Assembly (NCBI GenBank): GCA_030678995.1
Contig: JAUXTQ010000036.1
Location: 1-39,431, forward strand
Origin: Caulobacter sp.
Lineage (GTDB): Bacteria; Pseudomonadota; Alphaproteobacteria; Caulobacterales; Caulobacteraceae
Direction of reading: 5' to 3'
Length of the DNA stretch: 39,431 nucleotides
Under the pieces are notes generated by a model, which was given only the letters and a program-made list of their open reading frames with translations, did not search any database and had not been told where the DNA came from. Numbering within the stretch: position 1 is the first letter of the stretch; every line of letters begins with the position of its first letter. The position numbers and the translations under genes are program-made. Positions 24,950 through 32,601 of the stretch are shown piece after piece.

Positions 24950-25495
24950 TCAGTCGTCGTCCGACTTCCTGGCCGTTTCGACCATAAGATACGCGATCAG
25001 GTCGGTCCGGTCTCCAGGATCCTTCACGCCGGCGAAAGTCATGCGGTTGCCGGGCAGGAACGCCCGCGGATCGGCCAGCCACTTGTCCAGTTGCGCGGCA
25101 TCCCAGGTGAATCCGGCGGTCTTGACCGGCTCGGAATAGTTGAACTTCGGCGCGGTCCCGATGGTGCGGCCGAACACGCCGTAGAGATTGGGCCCGGTCA
25201 TGTTGGGCCCGCCCTCGGTGATCGTGTGGCAGGACCGGCAGAGGGCGAACTTCGTCTGGCCGTTCCCGAGGTCGGCGGTGTTGTAGGGGGCGGGCAGGGC
25301 GGCCAGCGCCTTCCTCGCGTGTTCGGCGGCCTCGTCCTGATCGTCGTCTTCGCCGGCGGTCGGGGCGGGCGGCGTCGCGGCAGGCGTGGCGGCGGCGCTG
25401 TCCGGCGCGGAGGCGGGCGCTTCGGCGGCCTTGCCGCAGGCGGTCAGGAGCGCGGCGGCGCCGACCAGAACCAGGATTTTGACTTCCGCGCGCAT
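24950..25495 (-). CDS. Cytochrome c lipoprotein
   Basis: The 181-residue protein has a lipoprotein signal (lipobox LLTAC, Cys20), an Ala/Pro-rich spacer to about residue 70, and a class I cytochrome c domain. Haem attaches at CRSCH (86-90), and Met152 in GNRMTFAG is the probable sixth ligand; GPNLYGVFGRTIG is the usual c2-type loop. It should be membrane-tethered in the periplasm and carry electrons. GGGAG eight bases before ATG 25495 supports the start. Its neighbours downstream are two SnoaL-like genes, an unusual pairing. Upstream lie 290 bp with an inverted repeat and no gene. Confidence 0.93.
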   Translation of the reverse strand: MRAEVKILVLVGAAALLTACGKAAEAPASAPDSAAATPAATPPAPTAGEDDDQDEAAEHARKALAALPAPYNTADLGNGQTKFALCRSCHTITEGGPNMTGPNLYGVFGRTIGTAPKFNYSEPVKTAGFTWDAAQLDKWLADPRAFLPGNRMTFAGVKDPGDRTDLIAYLMVETARKSDDD

Positions 25496-25652
25496 GGTGA
25501 TTTCTCCCGACAGATGCGGGCGCACGCTAGCGCGGTTTTCGCCGGATGCAACGGCGCGGCGGCCATATTGATCCAGCGCATTCTTCGGGCTGGCGCAGAG
25601 CATTCCCAGGGCCAGCGACTTTCATCGGGCAAAGGCCATCTACTCACCGACT

Positions 25653-25745
25653 GTCCCCGCGGAGGCGGGGACCCAAGCCCCTTTGGCGACTGAAACGGTC
25701 GATCAGGGCCGGACGCACCGCTTGGGTTCCCGCCTCCGCGGGAAC
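25653..25745. repeat. Inverted repeat with CGCGGAGGCGGG cores
   Basis: The 26 bases at 25653-25678 (core CCGCGGAGGCGGGGACCC) are repeated in inverse at 25720-25745 with two mismatches and a 41-base loop. It lies in the 290-bp gap between the cytochrome c start and the arfB stop. It looks like another dispersed palindromic element. Nothing else is recognisable in this gap. Confidence 0.6.
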
Positions 25746-25785
25746 GATCGGTTTTGGGGCATACGGGCGGGCGGGCCTGCGTTGC

Positions 25786-26211
25786 CTAGTCCTCGCCCCC
25801 GGGCCGACCCCGCATGGCCTTGACCGACCCCCGCCGGGTCTTGGCGTCCACCCGTCGCGCCTTGGCGGCCTTGGAGGGTTTGGTCTTCTTGCGCGGCGGC
25901 GGGGGCGGCTCGGCGGCCTTGCGGATCAGTTCCACCAGCCGCTCGATGGCGTCGGCCTTGTTGCGCTCCTGGGTGCGGTGACGGTTGGCGGCGATGACGA
26001 TCACCCCGTCCAGGGTCAGCCGCGACCCGGCCAGCTTCTGCAGCCGCGTCGAGACGTCATTGGGCAGGGAGGGCGAGCGGCGGGCGTCGAAGCGCATCTG
26101 CACCGCCGTGGCCACCTTGTTGACGTTCTGCCCGCCCGGCCCGGAGGCGCGGATGAAGGCGAACTCCAGCTCGGACTCGTCCAGTTCGATGGCGGGGGTG
26201 ATCGGGATCAT
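25786..26211 (-). CDS. arfB: Alternative ribosome-rescue factor ArfB (YaeJ-type peptidyl-tRNA hydrolase)
   Basis: ArfB hydrolyses peptidyl-tRNA on ribosomes stalled without a stop codon. The 141-residue protein has the catalytic GGQ at residues 26-28 in RASGPGGQNVNK, the release-factor-like domain, and a basic C-terminal tail (PRKKTKPSKAAKARRVDAKT) that enters the empty mRNA channel. Its start overlaps the DUF188 stop by four bases (ATGA), so the two are translationally coupled. This is a common arrangement of rescue factors as short stand-alone proteins. Confidence 0.93.
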   Translation of the reverse strand: MIPITPAIELDESELEFAFIRASGPGGQNVNKVATAVQMRFDARRSPSLPNDVSTRLQKLAGSRLTLDGVIVIAANRHRTQERNKADAIERLVELIRKAAEPPPPPRKKTKPSKAAKARRVDAKTRRGSVKAMRGRPGGED

Positions 26212-26678
26212 CGCCGCCGCTTCGACTTCTGGATCGCCTCGTCCAGCGCCTGGAGGAACCGCGAGCGGTCGTTGCGGTCGAAGGGGCGGGGGCCGCCGGT
26301 GATCTCGCCGGTGGAGCGGATGTGCTCCATGATCGACCGCTGGGCCAGGGCCGAGCCGATGGAGTCGGTGGTGAACGGATGGCCGGTCGGCTTGATCGCC
26401 GCCGCGCCGGCCCTCAGCACCCGGTCGGCCAGGGGGATGTCGTTGGTCACCACCACGTCGCCCGGGGCAGCCCGTTCGGCGATCCAGTCGTCGGCGATGT
26501 CCGGTCCGGCGTCCACCACCACCCGCTCGATCAGCGGCGACTGCGGGATCATCATGAAGCTGTTGGACACGACGAAGGTCCTCAGGCGATAGCGCGCGGC
26601 GACCTTGTAGACCTCGTCCTTCACCGGGCAGGCGTCGGCGTCGATGTAGATGCGGATCGGGGCCGGGGCGTCGGTCAT
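26208..26678 (-). CDS. YaiI/YqxD family protein (DUF188)
   Basis: The 156-residue protein begins IRIYIDADACPVKDEVYKVA, the family signature, and continues with VVVDAGPDIADDWIAERA, DVVVTNDIPLADRVL and the conserved G-PFTTDSIG-AL segment. The fold is PIN-like, with conserved acidic residues, so a nuclease role has been proposed, but the function is not established. ATG 26678 was chosen by homology; its Shine-Dalgarno is weak (AGGTG next to the start). It is upstream of arfB and overlaps it by four bases. Confidence 0.9.
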   Translation of the reverse strand: MTDAPAPIRIYIDADACPVKDEVYKVAARYRLRTFVVSNSFMMIPQSPLIERVVVDAGPDIADDWIAERAAPGDVVVTNDIPLADRVLRAGAAAIKPTGHPFTTDSIGSALAQRSIMEHIRSTGEITGGPRPFDRNDRSRFLQALDEAIQKSKRRR

Positions 26679-26735
26679 CACCTGCGTCTTAGCCAGCGGA
26701 ACCCGAATCAGCCAACAATCGTTAACGCGAGGTCT

Positions 26736-26831
26736 ATGAGCATCGGGGAGTTCCTCACCATGCCGCATTTTCTGAAGCGTTTGTTCGCCGACATCGACGC
26801 GCTCATCTGGAGGATGACCGCCGGGGCTTAG
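26736..26831 (+). CDS. Possible small protein (31 aa)
   Basis: A short frame starts at ATG 26736 with GAGG just upstream. An internal ATG at 26760 also has GGGGAG nine bases before it. The product ends MPHFLKRLFADIDALIWRMT plus AGA, which could form an amphipathic helix. It lies between the divergent DUF188 gene and the convergent esterase gene, whose stop it overlaps by four bases. There is no family evidence; it may not be expressed. Confidence 0.25.
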   Translation: MSIGEFLTMPHFLKRLFADIDALIWRMTAGA

Positions 26832-27742
26832 GCCTCCGCGGACACCTGTCGCAGCAAGTCCCCCGTCATCACGCCGATATCGGCGACTGCCTCGCGTACC
26901 GGCGCGGAGACGTGCGTCAGGTTGATGAAGCCGTGCGGCTGGGCGGTGAAATAGCGCTCCTGCAACTCGACGCCGGCTTCCGACAACGCCTTGGCATAGG
27001 TCAGGGCGTCCGGTCGGCAGGGATCCAGCGGGCCGCCGGCGACCAGCAGGGTCGGCGGGGCCTTGCCCTCCAGCATGCCCAGCAGCGACGGCGCCTCGGT
27101 GGTCGCCAGCTGCGCGCGGATGAACTGCACCGCCAGCCGTCCGACGATCCGCGAGTCCTGCAGCAGGGACGAGGCCCAGACGTCGTCGTCCAGGGTCAGC
27201 AGCGGATAGATCAGCACTTGGGCCTTCACTGCGCCGGGTGTTTGCGCGTTCAGCCTCGCCGTCGCGGCCACGGCCAGATAGCCGCCGGCGGAATCGCCGC
27301 CCAGGGCCAGGGCCGCCGGATGAGCGCCGAACTCGCCTGCGCGGGCCCCGATCCAGCGGAAGGCTGCCAGGGCGTCGTCCAGCTGGGCCGGGTAGGGGGC
27401 TTCGGGCGCCAGACGGTAGCGGCAGGCCAGCACCCGCACCTTCGCCGCGTCGGCCAGCCGGACGCAGAAGGCGTCGTGGGTCTCGATATCGCCCAGCACA
27501 AAGCCCCCGCCGTGGAAGAAGATCAGCATCGGTCCGGGCGTCTGCGCGCCGTGCGGAACATACAGCCGGGCGGCCAGCGGCCCGGCGGCGCCCTCGACGG
27601 TGAAGTTGCGCAGCTCGGCCAGCAGCGGCAGGGTCCGGTCGCGCCGCGACAGGATGAAGTCGATCACCTTGCGGGCGCGACGGACGCCCTTGAGGTTCTC
27701 CGCCGCGAAGCGGTCGGCGAGATTGGCGGTCAGGCCGGCCAA
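26828..27742 (-). CDS. Alpha/beta hydrolase, hormone-sensitive-lipase family esterase
   Basis: The 304-residue enzyme has the HSL-family motifs: oxyanion-hole HGGG at 77-80 (FFHGGGFVLGD), nucleophile Ser151 in GGDSAGG, Asp240 in GGPLDPCRPD and His270 in QPHGFINL. It probably hydrolyses small ester substrates in the cytoplasm. I chose the TTG at 27742 because AAGGGAG lies seven bases upstream; this makes it overlap the Sel1 stop by 13 bases, so the two are likely co-translated. No upstream ATG with a ribosome binding site is available. Substrate unknown. Confidence 0.9.
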   Translation of the reverse strand: MAGLTANLADRFAAENLKGVRRARKVIDFILSRRDRTLPLLAELRNFTVEGAAGPLAARLYVPHGAQTPGPMLIFFHGGGFVLGDIETHDAFCVRLADAAKVRVLACRYRLAPEAPYPAQLDDALAAFRWIGARAGEFGAHPAALALGGDSAGGYLAVAATARLNAQTPGAVKAQVLIYPLLTLDDDVWASSLLQDSRIVGRLAVQFIRAQLATTEAPSLLGMLEGKAPPTLLVAGGPLDPCRPDALTYAKALSEAGVELQERYFTAQPHGFINLTHVSAPVREAVADIGVMTGDLLRQVSAEA

Positions 27743-28173
27743 GCGGCTGCTCCCTTCACGAACGGCGGTGGGTCGACCCCTTCCAGGGCCCACCAGGTGT
27801 CGTCTCGCGTCGTCGCCGTCGCAAGGGCCGGGCCTGCGTCCTCGCTGCCCAGAGACGCGGCGATGCGCAGCCAGTGGATGTACCAGCGCCGCCGCCCCGT
27901 CTGCCGCTGGCGCATGGCCAGGTTCCAGGCCGCGCCCTCGTAGCCGCCGTGCACCGCCCGCTTGAGCCAGTAGACCGCCTCGTCTGGCCGGGACGGCTGC
28001 ATCACGTCTTCCAGCAGAATCGCCAGGTTGTTCATGGCCAGCGGATAGCCGAGCTCCGCCGCCACGCGGTAGAGCGCCTCGGCCGCGATCAGCCGGCCTT
28101 CCTCCTGCGCCTCTGCCGCCTCGGCGAACAGCTTGCAGGCCTCGATCTGGATGTCGGACTCGCGGATGGTCAT
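27730..28173 (-). CDS. Sel1-repeat protein
   Basis: The 147-residue protein has about three Sel1/TPR-like helical repeats: AEALYRVAAELGYPLAMNNL, then AVYWLKRAVHGGYEGAAWNL, then WYIHWLRIAASLGSEDAGPA. No signal peptide is seen, so it is probably a cytoplasmic protein-interaction module. GGAGG four bases before ATG 28173 supports the start. It precedes the esterase gene with a 13-bp overlap and follows tRNA-Thr on the same strand. Partner and role are unknown. Confidence 0.85.
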   Translation of the reverse strand: MTIRESDIQIEACKLFAEAAEAQEEGRLIAAEALYRVAAELGYPLAMNNLAILLEDVMQPSRPDEAVYWLKRAVHGGYEGAAWNLAMRQRQTGRRRWYIHWLRIAASLGSEDAGPALATATTRDDTWWALEGVDPPPFVKGAAAWPA

Positions 28174-28204
28174 CGCGCCTCCGACGGCGGGCCTTTGGGG
28201 GAAC

Positions 28205-28280
28205 TGGTGCCGGCTACAGGAATCGAACCCGTGACCTTCGGTTTACAAAACCGCTGCTCTACCATCTGAGCTAAGCCGGC
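28205..28280 (-). tRNA. tRNA-Thr (TGT), CCA encoded
   Basis: The reverse strand begins GCCGGCT and ends AGCCGGC, then A and CCA. The anticodon loop TTTGTAA holds TGT (Thr, ACA codons), and the T arm has GGTTCGATTCC. It begins 30 bp after the potI stop on the same strand, so it may be read through from the pot operon or have a promoter inside potI. Confidence 0.97.
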
Positions 28281-28310
28281 GATGGGGGACGAAGCACCCA
28301 GAAAAACGGC

Positions 28311-29117
28311 TTATGCCGCAGCCAAACGCGCCGCGCCAGCCACGCGCCACTTCATCGCCAGCGACCAGCAGATGATGCCCACGGCGACCACCGCGATCAG
28401 GATGGTGCAGACGGCGTTGATCTCGGGCGTCACGCCCAGCCGCACCTGGCTGTAGATGCGCATCGGCAGGGTGGTGGCGCCCGGGCCGCTGGCGAAGCTG
28501 GCGATGACCAGGTCGTCCAGCGACAGGGTAAAGGCCAGCGTCCAGCCGGCCAGCACCGCCGGGAAGATGTTGGGCAGGGTCACCTGCAGGAAGGACTGCG
28601 TCGGGGTGCAGCCCAGGTCCTGGGCTGCCTCCTCCAGCAAGCGGTCAAAGGTGATCAGGCGCGAATGCACCACCACCGCGACGTAGGAGAGGGTGAAGGT
28701 GGTGTGGGCCAGCATCACCGTCCAGAAGCCGCGGGCGAACCCCATCGCCACGAACAGCAGCAACAAGGAGAGACCCATGATCACCTCGGGCATCACTAGC
28801 GGGGCGTAGACCATGCCCGAGAACAGGGTGCGGCCCCGGAACCGTCCGCCGCGCACCAGGGCAATGGCCGCCAGCGTGCCCAGCACCGTCGCCGCCGTGG
28901 CCGACATCAAGCCGATGCGCAGGGTCACCCAGGCCGCGTCGAGCAGCTGCTGGTCCTGCAGCAAGGCCGCGTACCATTTGGTCGAGAAGCCGCCCCAGAC
29001 CGTCACCAGCCGGCTGGCGTTGAACGACCAGACCACCAGCAGCACGATTGGCAGGTAGAGGAAGGCGAACCCGAGGGTCAGCGAGACCAGGTTGAACCAG
29101 CTGGGACCGCGGTTCAT
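28311..29117 (-). CDS. potI: Polyamine ABC transporter permease (PotI/PotC type)
   Basis: The 268-residue inner-membrane permease has six hydrophobic segments and the EAA loop that docks to the ATPase: EEAAQDLGCTPTQSFLQVTL followed by PNIFPAV. SLDDLVIASF is typical of PotC/PotI. It is the last gene of a potFGHI set that imports putrescine or related polyamines. It is separated from potH by 139 bp filled by a repeat element, and the GGGAGG Shine-Dalgarno before ATG 29117 comes from the edge of that repeat. Substrate assignment rests on family resemblance. Confidence 0.9.
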   Translation of the reverse strand: MNRGPSWFNLVSLTLGFAFLYLPIVLLVVWSFNASRLVTVWGGFSTKWYAALLQDQQLLDAAWVTLRIGLMSATAATVLGTLAAIALVRGGRFRGRTLFSGMVYAPLVMPEVIMGLSLLLLFVAMGFARGFWTVMLAHTTFTLSYVAVVVHSRLITFDRLLEEAAQDLGCTPTQSFLQVTLPNIFPAVLAGWTLAFTLSLDDLVIASFASGPGATTLPMRIYSQVRLGVTPEINAVCTILIAVVAVGIICWSLAMKWRVAGAARLAAA

Positions 29118-29121
29118 TGAG

Positions 29122-29236
29122 TCCCTCCCCCCTGGGGGAGGTGGCTCGCCGGAGGCGAGACGGAGGGGGGCGGAGGAGAGGCCAAAGGTCCCCCCTCAGG
29201 CCCCGCTTCGCGGCGACAGCTCCCCCGGGGGGGAGC
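29122..29236. repeat. GGGAGGTGGCTCGCC-type intergenic repeat, copy B, inside the pot operon
   Basis: This copy has GGGGGAGGTGGCTCGCC, GGCGAGACGGAGGGGG, CCCCCCTCAGGCC and CGACAGCTCCCCC, in the same order as the copy at 24021. It fills almost the whole potH-potI gap, which in such operons is usually a few bases. Its left edge forms the potI ribosome binding site. It could fold into a strong hairpin in the mRNA. Confidence 0.75.
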
Positions 29237-29256
29237 GACCAGGATGACAGTCGTCC

Positions 29257-30147
29257 TCATCGCCCCGCCTCCAGGGCCTTCGCCTGCTGACGCTGGTAGA
29301 GCACGATCGGCAGGACCAGGGTGACCAGCAGGACGATGGCCACCGCCGAGGCGAACGGCCAATCGCGGTTGGCGAAGAACTCCATCCAGATCGCCCGGCC
29401 GATCATCAGCGAGCCGGGGCCGCCGAGCAGGTCGGGGATGATGAACTCGCCGACCATGGGGATGAAGCACAGCAGGCAGCCGGCGATGACCCCCGGGATC
29501 GAGAGCGGCCAGGTCACCTGCCAGAAGCTCTTCCACGGCGGCGAGCCGAGGTCGGCGGCGGCTTCCAGCAGGGTATGGTCCAGCCGCTCCAGCGCCGCGT
29601 AGAGCGGCAGCACCATGAACGGCAGGTAGCTGTAGACCAGCCCGATCTGCACCGCCGCGGGGGTGTAGAGCAGGTCCAGCGGTTCGATGCCGATGAGGCC
29701 GAGGAAGGCGTTCAGCAAGCCCTGCGGCTTGAGGATGCCGATCCAGGCGTAGACCCGGATCAGGAAGCTGGTCCAGAACGGCAGGATGACCAGCATCAAG
29801 AGGACGCTCCGCGTTCCGGGCCGGCATTTGGCCATGCCATAGGCCATGGGATAGCCGACCAGCAGGGCCAGGATGGTCCCTGTGGCGGCGAACTGGAGGC
29901 TGGAAACATAGGCGTCGAAATACAGCCGGTCCTCGCCCAGCCGCCGGTACATCTCGACGTCGAGCGCGGCGAAGAAGGCCTTCAGCCCCTCGATTCCGGC
30001 GCTCCAGTCGATCCGCGGCGTGTAGGGCGGGATGGCGAGGGCGGTGTCGGACAGCGACAGGCGCAGCACCAGCAGGAAGGGAAAAGCGAAGAAGATCGCC
30101 AGCCACAGGCCGGGCAACAGGGCGGCGGGGCTGCGAGCTCGTCTCAC
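29257..30147 (-). CDS. potH: Polyamine ABC transporter permease (PotH/PotB type)
   Basis: The 296-residue permease has about six membrane helices (LLPGLWLAIFFAFPFLLVLR at the start) and the EAA loop LEAAADLGSPPWKSFWQVTW. GEFIIPDLLGG near the end is characteristic of PotB/PotH. It pairs with PotI to form the membrane channel. Its GTG start at 30147 overlaps the potG TGA as GTGA, a coupled start. The first external loop carries the residues YTPRIDWSAGIEGLKAFFAA found in this family. Confidence 0.92.
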   Translation of the reverse strand: MRRARSPAALLPGLWLAIFFAFPFLLVLRLSLSDTALAIPPYTPRIDWSAGIEGLKAFFAALDVEMYRRLGEDRLYFDAYVSSLQFAATGTILALLVGYPMAYGMAKCRPGTRSVLLMLVILPFWTSFLIRVYAWIGILKPQGLLNAFLGLIGIEPLDLLYTPAAVQIGLVYSYLPFMVLPLYAALERLDHTLLEAAADLGSPPWKSFWQVTWPLSIPGVIAGCLLCFIPMVGEFIIPDLLGGPGSLMIGRAIWMEFFANRDWPFASAVAIVLLVTLVLPIVLYQRQQAKALEAGR

Positions 30148-31334
30148 GAGGTCAACACCACGCCGGCGTCCGGGTCGAAGCTGACCCAGACCTTGTCGTC
30201 CCAGCCGATGGGGCGGTCGACGAACCGCCGGGCGTTGGCCTGGGCTACCCGCACCAGCCGGCCGCCGGGCAGCTCGACGATGTAGTTGGTCCAGTCGCCG
30301 GTGTAGCCGATGTCCCAGATCTCGCCGGCCAGCACGTTCTTCTCGCCGGCGGGCGGGGCGTCGAGGCTGATGCGCATCTTCTCCGGCCGCACCGCCAGCC
30401 AGACCGTCGAGCCCGGCGCCGGGCAGTCGTCGTCGAGCACATAGAAGCCGGTGCTGGCCTCGGCCAGGTCCAGGTGGGCCATGGGATGATCGATGGCTTC
30501 GACCCTGGTCTCGAACAGGTTCACGTCGCCGAGGAACTCGGCCACGTAGCGGCTGCTCGGGGCCTCGTAGACTTCCTCCGGACGGCCGATCTGGACGATC
30601 CTGCCGTCGCGCATCACCGCGATGCGGTCGGCCATGACCATGGCCTCCTCCTGGTCGTGGGTGACGATCAGGAAGGTCACGCCCAGCTCGACCTGCAGGT
30701 CCATCAGCTCGAACTGGGTCTCCTCGCGCAGCTTCTTGTCCAGCGCCCCCAGCGGCTCGTCGAGCAGCAGCATGCGCGGCTTGCGGGCGATGGCCCGGGC
30801 CAGGGCCACGCGCTGCTTCTGGCCGCCGGACAGCTGGTCGGGCTTGCGCCTGGCGAAGGCCTCCAGCTTCACTAGGGCCAGCATCTCGGCCACCCGGGCG
30901 GCGATGTCCTTCTTGCCCATGCCCTCCTGCTTCAGGCCGAAGGCGATGTTCTGCTCGACGGTCAGGTGGGGGAACAGGGCGTAGCTCTGGAACATCATGT
31001 TCACCGGCCGCTGGTGCGGCGGCGCCCCGGCCAGGTCCACCCCGGCCAGGGTGATGCGACCGGCGTCGAGGCTCTCGAACCCGGCCAGCATCCGCATCAG
31101 GGTAGTCTTGCCGCAGCCGGACGGCCCGAGCAGGGCGAAGAACTCGCCCGGGTAGATGTCCAGCGAGATATCGTCGACCGCGACGTGATCGCCGAACCGC
31201 TTGGTCACGCCCTCGAACCGCACCAGGGGCGTGGCGTCGGGGTCGTTCCAGGGCGCGAAGCTGGACCGCACGGCGCCGATGTTGCGCCGCACGGGCTGGG
31301 TCCGCGGGGGTTTCGCAGCCGGCGGCCGGCTCAT
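30144..31334 (-). CDS. potG: Polyamine ABC transporter ATP-binding protein (PotG/PotA type)
   Basis: The 396-residue ATPase drives polyamine import. It shows Walker A GPSGCGKTT (70-78), Q-loop FQSYALFPHLT, signature LSGGQ (168-172), Walker B LLLDEP with Asp192-Glu193, and the switch His226 in VTHDQEEAM. A C-terminal TOBE domain (VWLAVRPEKMRISL) completes the PotA-like plan. Start ATG 31334 overlaps the potF stop by four bases, and its stop overlaps the potH start, so the genes form one coupled operon. Confidence 0.94.
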   Translation of the reverse strand: MSRPPAAKPPRTQPVRRNIGAVRSSFAPWNDPDATPLVRFEGVTKRFGDHVAVDDISLDIYPGEFFALLGPSGCGKTTLMRMLAGFESLDAGRITLAGVDLAGAPPHQRPVNMMFQSYALFPHLTVEQNIAFGLKQEGMGKKDIAARVAEMLALVKLEAFARRKPDQLSGGQKQRVALARAIARKPRMLLLDEPLGALDKKLREETQFELMDLQVELGVTFLIVTHDQEEAMVMADRIAVMRDGRIVQIGRPEEVYEAPSSRYVAEFLGDVNLFETRVEAIDHPMAHLDLAEASTGFYVLDDDCPAPGSTVWLAVRPEKMRISLDAPPAGEKNVLAGEIWDIGYTGDWTNYIVELPGGRLVRVAQANARRFVDRPIGWDDKVWVSFDPDAGVVLTS

Positions 31335-32443
31335 CGCTCGGTCATCACCCTGGTCCAGAGCCGGTTCACCTCGCGCACCAGGGTCTGCTCCTTGGTGGTG
31401 GTGACGAACAGGCGGCCGAACACCTCCGGCGTCGGATAGACGTTGGGATTGTTGCGCAGCTCCTCGTCCACCAGCGGCGTCGCCGGCAGGTTGGCGTTGG
31501 CGTACTCGGTGTAGTTGGACGCCCGCGCGATCACCCCGGGCCGCAGCATGAAGTCGAGGAATTTGTAGGCCGCGTCCTTGTTGGGCGCGTCGGCCGGGAT
31601 GGCGAACACGTCGAACCAGACCTGGCTGCCTTCCTTCGGGATGACGTAGCCGATCTCGACGCCCTTGCCGGCCTCCTCGGCGCGGCCGGCGGCCTGCAGG
31701 ACGTCGCCGCTGTAGCCGATGGCGATGCAGGCGTCCCCGTTGGCCAGGGCGTTGATGTACTCGGACGAGTGGAACTTGGTGACGTAGGGCCGCAGCTTGA
31801 GCATCAGCGCGGTGGCGGCCTCATAGTCGGCCACGGTCGTGGAGTTGGGATCCTTGCCCAGGTAGTTGAGGGTGACCGCGTACATGTCCTCCGACGCATC
31901 GAGGAAATAGACGCCGCAGTCCTTCAGTTTGGCCAGGTTCTCCGGCTTGAACACCACGTCCCAGCTGTCGAGGTTCACGCCCGGCAGGCGTTTGGCGATC
32001 TCGGCCTTGTTGAAGCCGATGCCCATGGTCCCCCACATGTAGGGAACGGTGTATCTGCCGCCCGCATCGAACGGCTCCATGCGGGCCATCAGGTCGGGCC
32101 AAAGGTTCTTGCGGCCCGGCAGCTTGGCGAAGTCGAGCGGCAGCAGGGCGCCGGCGGTGACGTAGCGCGGGATGTTGTGGTTGGACGGGGCGACGATGTC
32201 GTAGCCGGTGCCGCCGGTCAGCACCTTGGTCTCAAGCACCTCATTGGAATCAAAGGTATCGTAGACCACCTTGATGCCGGTCTCCTTGGTGAACTCCTCC
32301 AGCAGCGCCGGGTCGATGTAGTCCGACCAGTTGTAGATGCGCAGGGTTTCCTGCTTGGGCCCGCCGCAGGCGGCCAGCGTCAGCGCCGCGGCGCCCAGAA
32401 CAACGGCGGCCCAGCGCCGCGTGTGACCCTTGAGTCCAGACAT
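31331..32443 (-). CDS. potF: Polyamine-binding lipoprotein (PotF/PotD type)
   Basis: The 370-residue substrate-binding protein captures polyamines for the PotGHI complex. It has a lipoprotein signal with lipobox LAAC (Cys26), then LRIYNWSDYIDPALLEEF, the classic PotD/PotF opening, and MWGTMGIGFNK and IGYSGDVLQAA, which form the binding cleft. ATG 32443 has GGAG eight bases upstream; the GTG six bases earlier would lie too near that site. The promoter should lie in the 158 bp before it, which also hold two palindromic repeats. Confidence 0.93.
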   Translation of the reverse strand: MSGLKGHTRRWAAVVLGAAALTLAACGGPKQETLRIYNWSDYIDPALLEEFTKETGIKVVYDTFDSNEVLETKVLTGGTGYDIVAPSNHNIPRYVTAGALLPLDFAKLPGRKNLWPDLMARMEPFDAGGRYTVPYMWGTMGIGFNKAEIAKRLPGVNLDSWDVVFKPENLAKLKDCGVYFLDASEDMYAVTLNYLGKDPNSTTVADYEAATALMLKLRPYVTKFHSSEYINALANGDACIAIGYSGDVLQAAGRAEEAGKGVEIGYVIPKEGSQVWFDVFAIPADAPNKDAAYKFLDFMLRPGVIARASNYTEYANANLPATPLVDEELRNNPNVYPTPEVFGRLFVTTTKEQTLVREVNRLWTRVMTER

Positions 32444-32508
32444 CCCCACGTCTCCACGGAAGCGAGAAACCGTTATAGGGCCTTGGACGCGGGGCGAAAG
32501 CCCTGGTC

Positions 32509-32537
32509 GGGGACATGTACCGAAGGTACGTGTCCCC
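32509..32537. repeat. GGGGACACGTACC-family palindrome, copy 3
   Basis: GGGGACATGTACC (32509-32521), GAA loop, GGTACGTGTCCCC (32525-32537). It is the exact reverse complement of copy 2 at 13791-13819. It lies upstream of potF and downstream of the DUF1761 gene, both on the reverse strand, 28 bp from copy 4. Confidence 0.8.
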
Positions 32538-32565
32538 TAAACGAGCCATCGCTGAATCTGGATTG

Positions 32566-32594
32566 GGGGACACGTACCTGCGGTACATGTCCCC
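32566..32594. repeat. GGGGACACGTACC-family palindrome, copy 4
   Basis: GGGGACACGTACC (32566-32578), TGC loop, GGTACATGTCCCC (32582-32594). It differs from copy 2 only at one loop base and is in opposite orientation to copy 3. It ends seven bases before the DUF1761 stop and could terminate that transcript. Confidence 0.8.
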
Positions 32595-32601
32595 TCGATC
32601 A

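Noticed and set aside
12657..32594. Repeated palindromes as a CRISPR array
   Set aside because: The copies are far apart or in a single close pair, have no regular spacers and no cas genes nearby.
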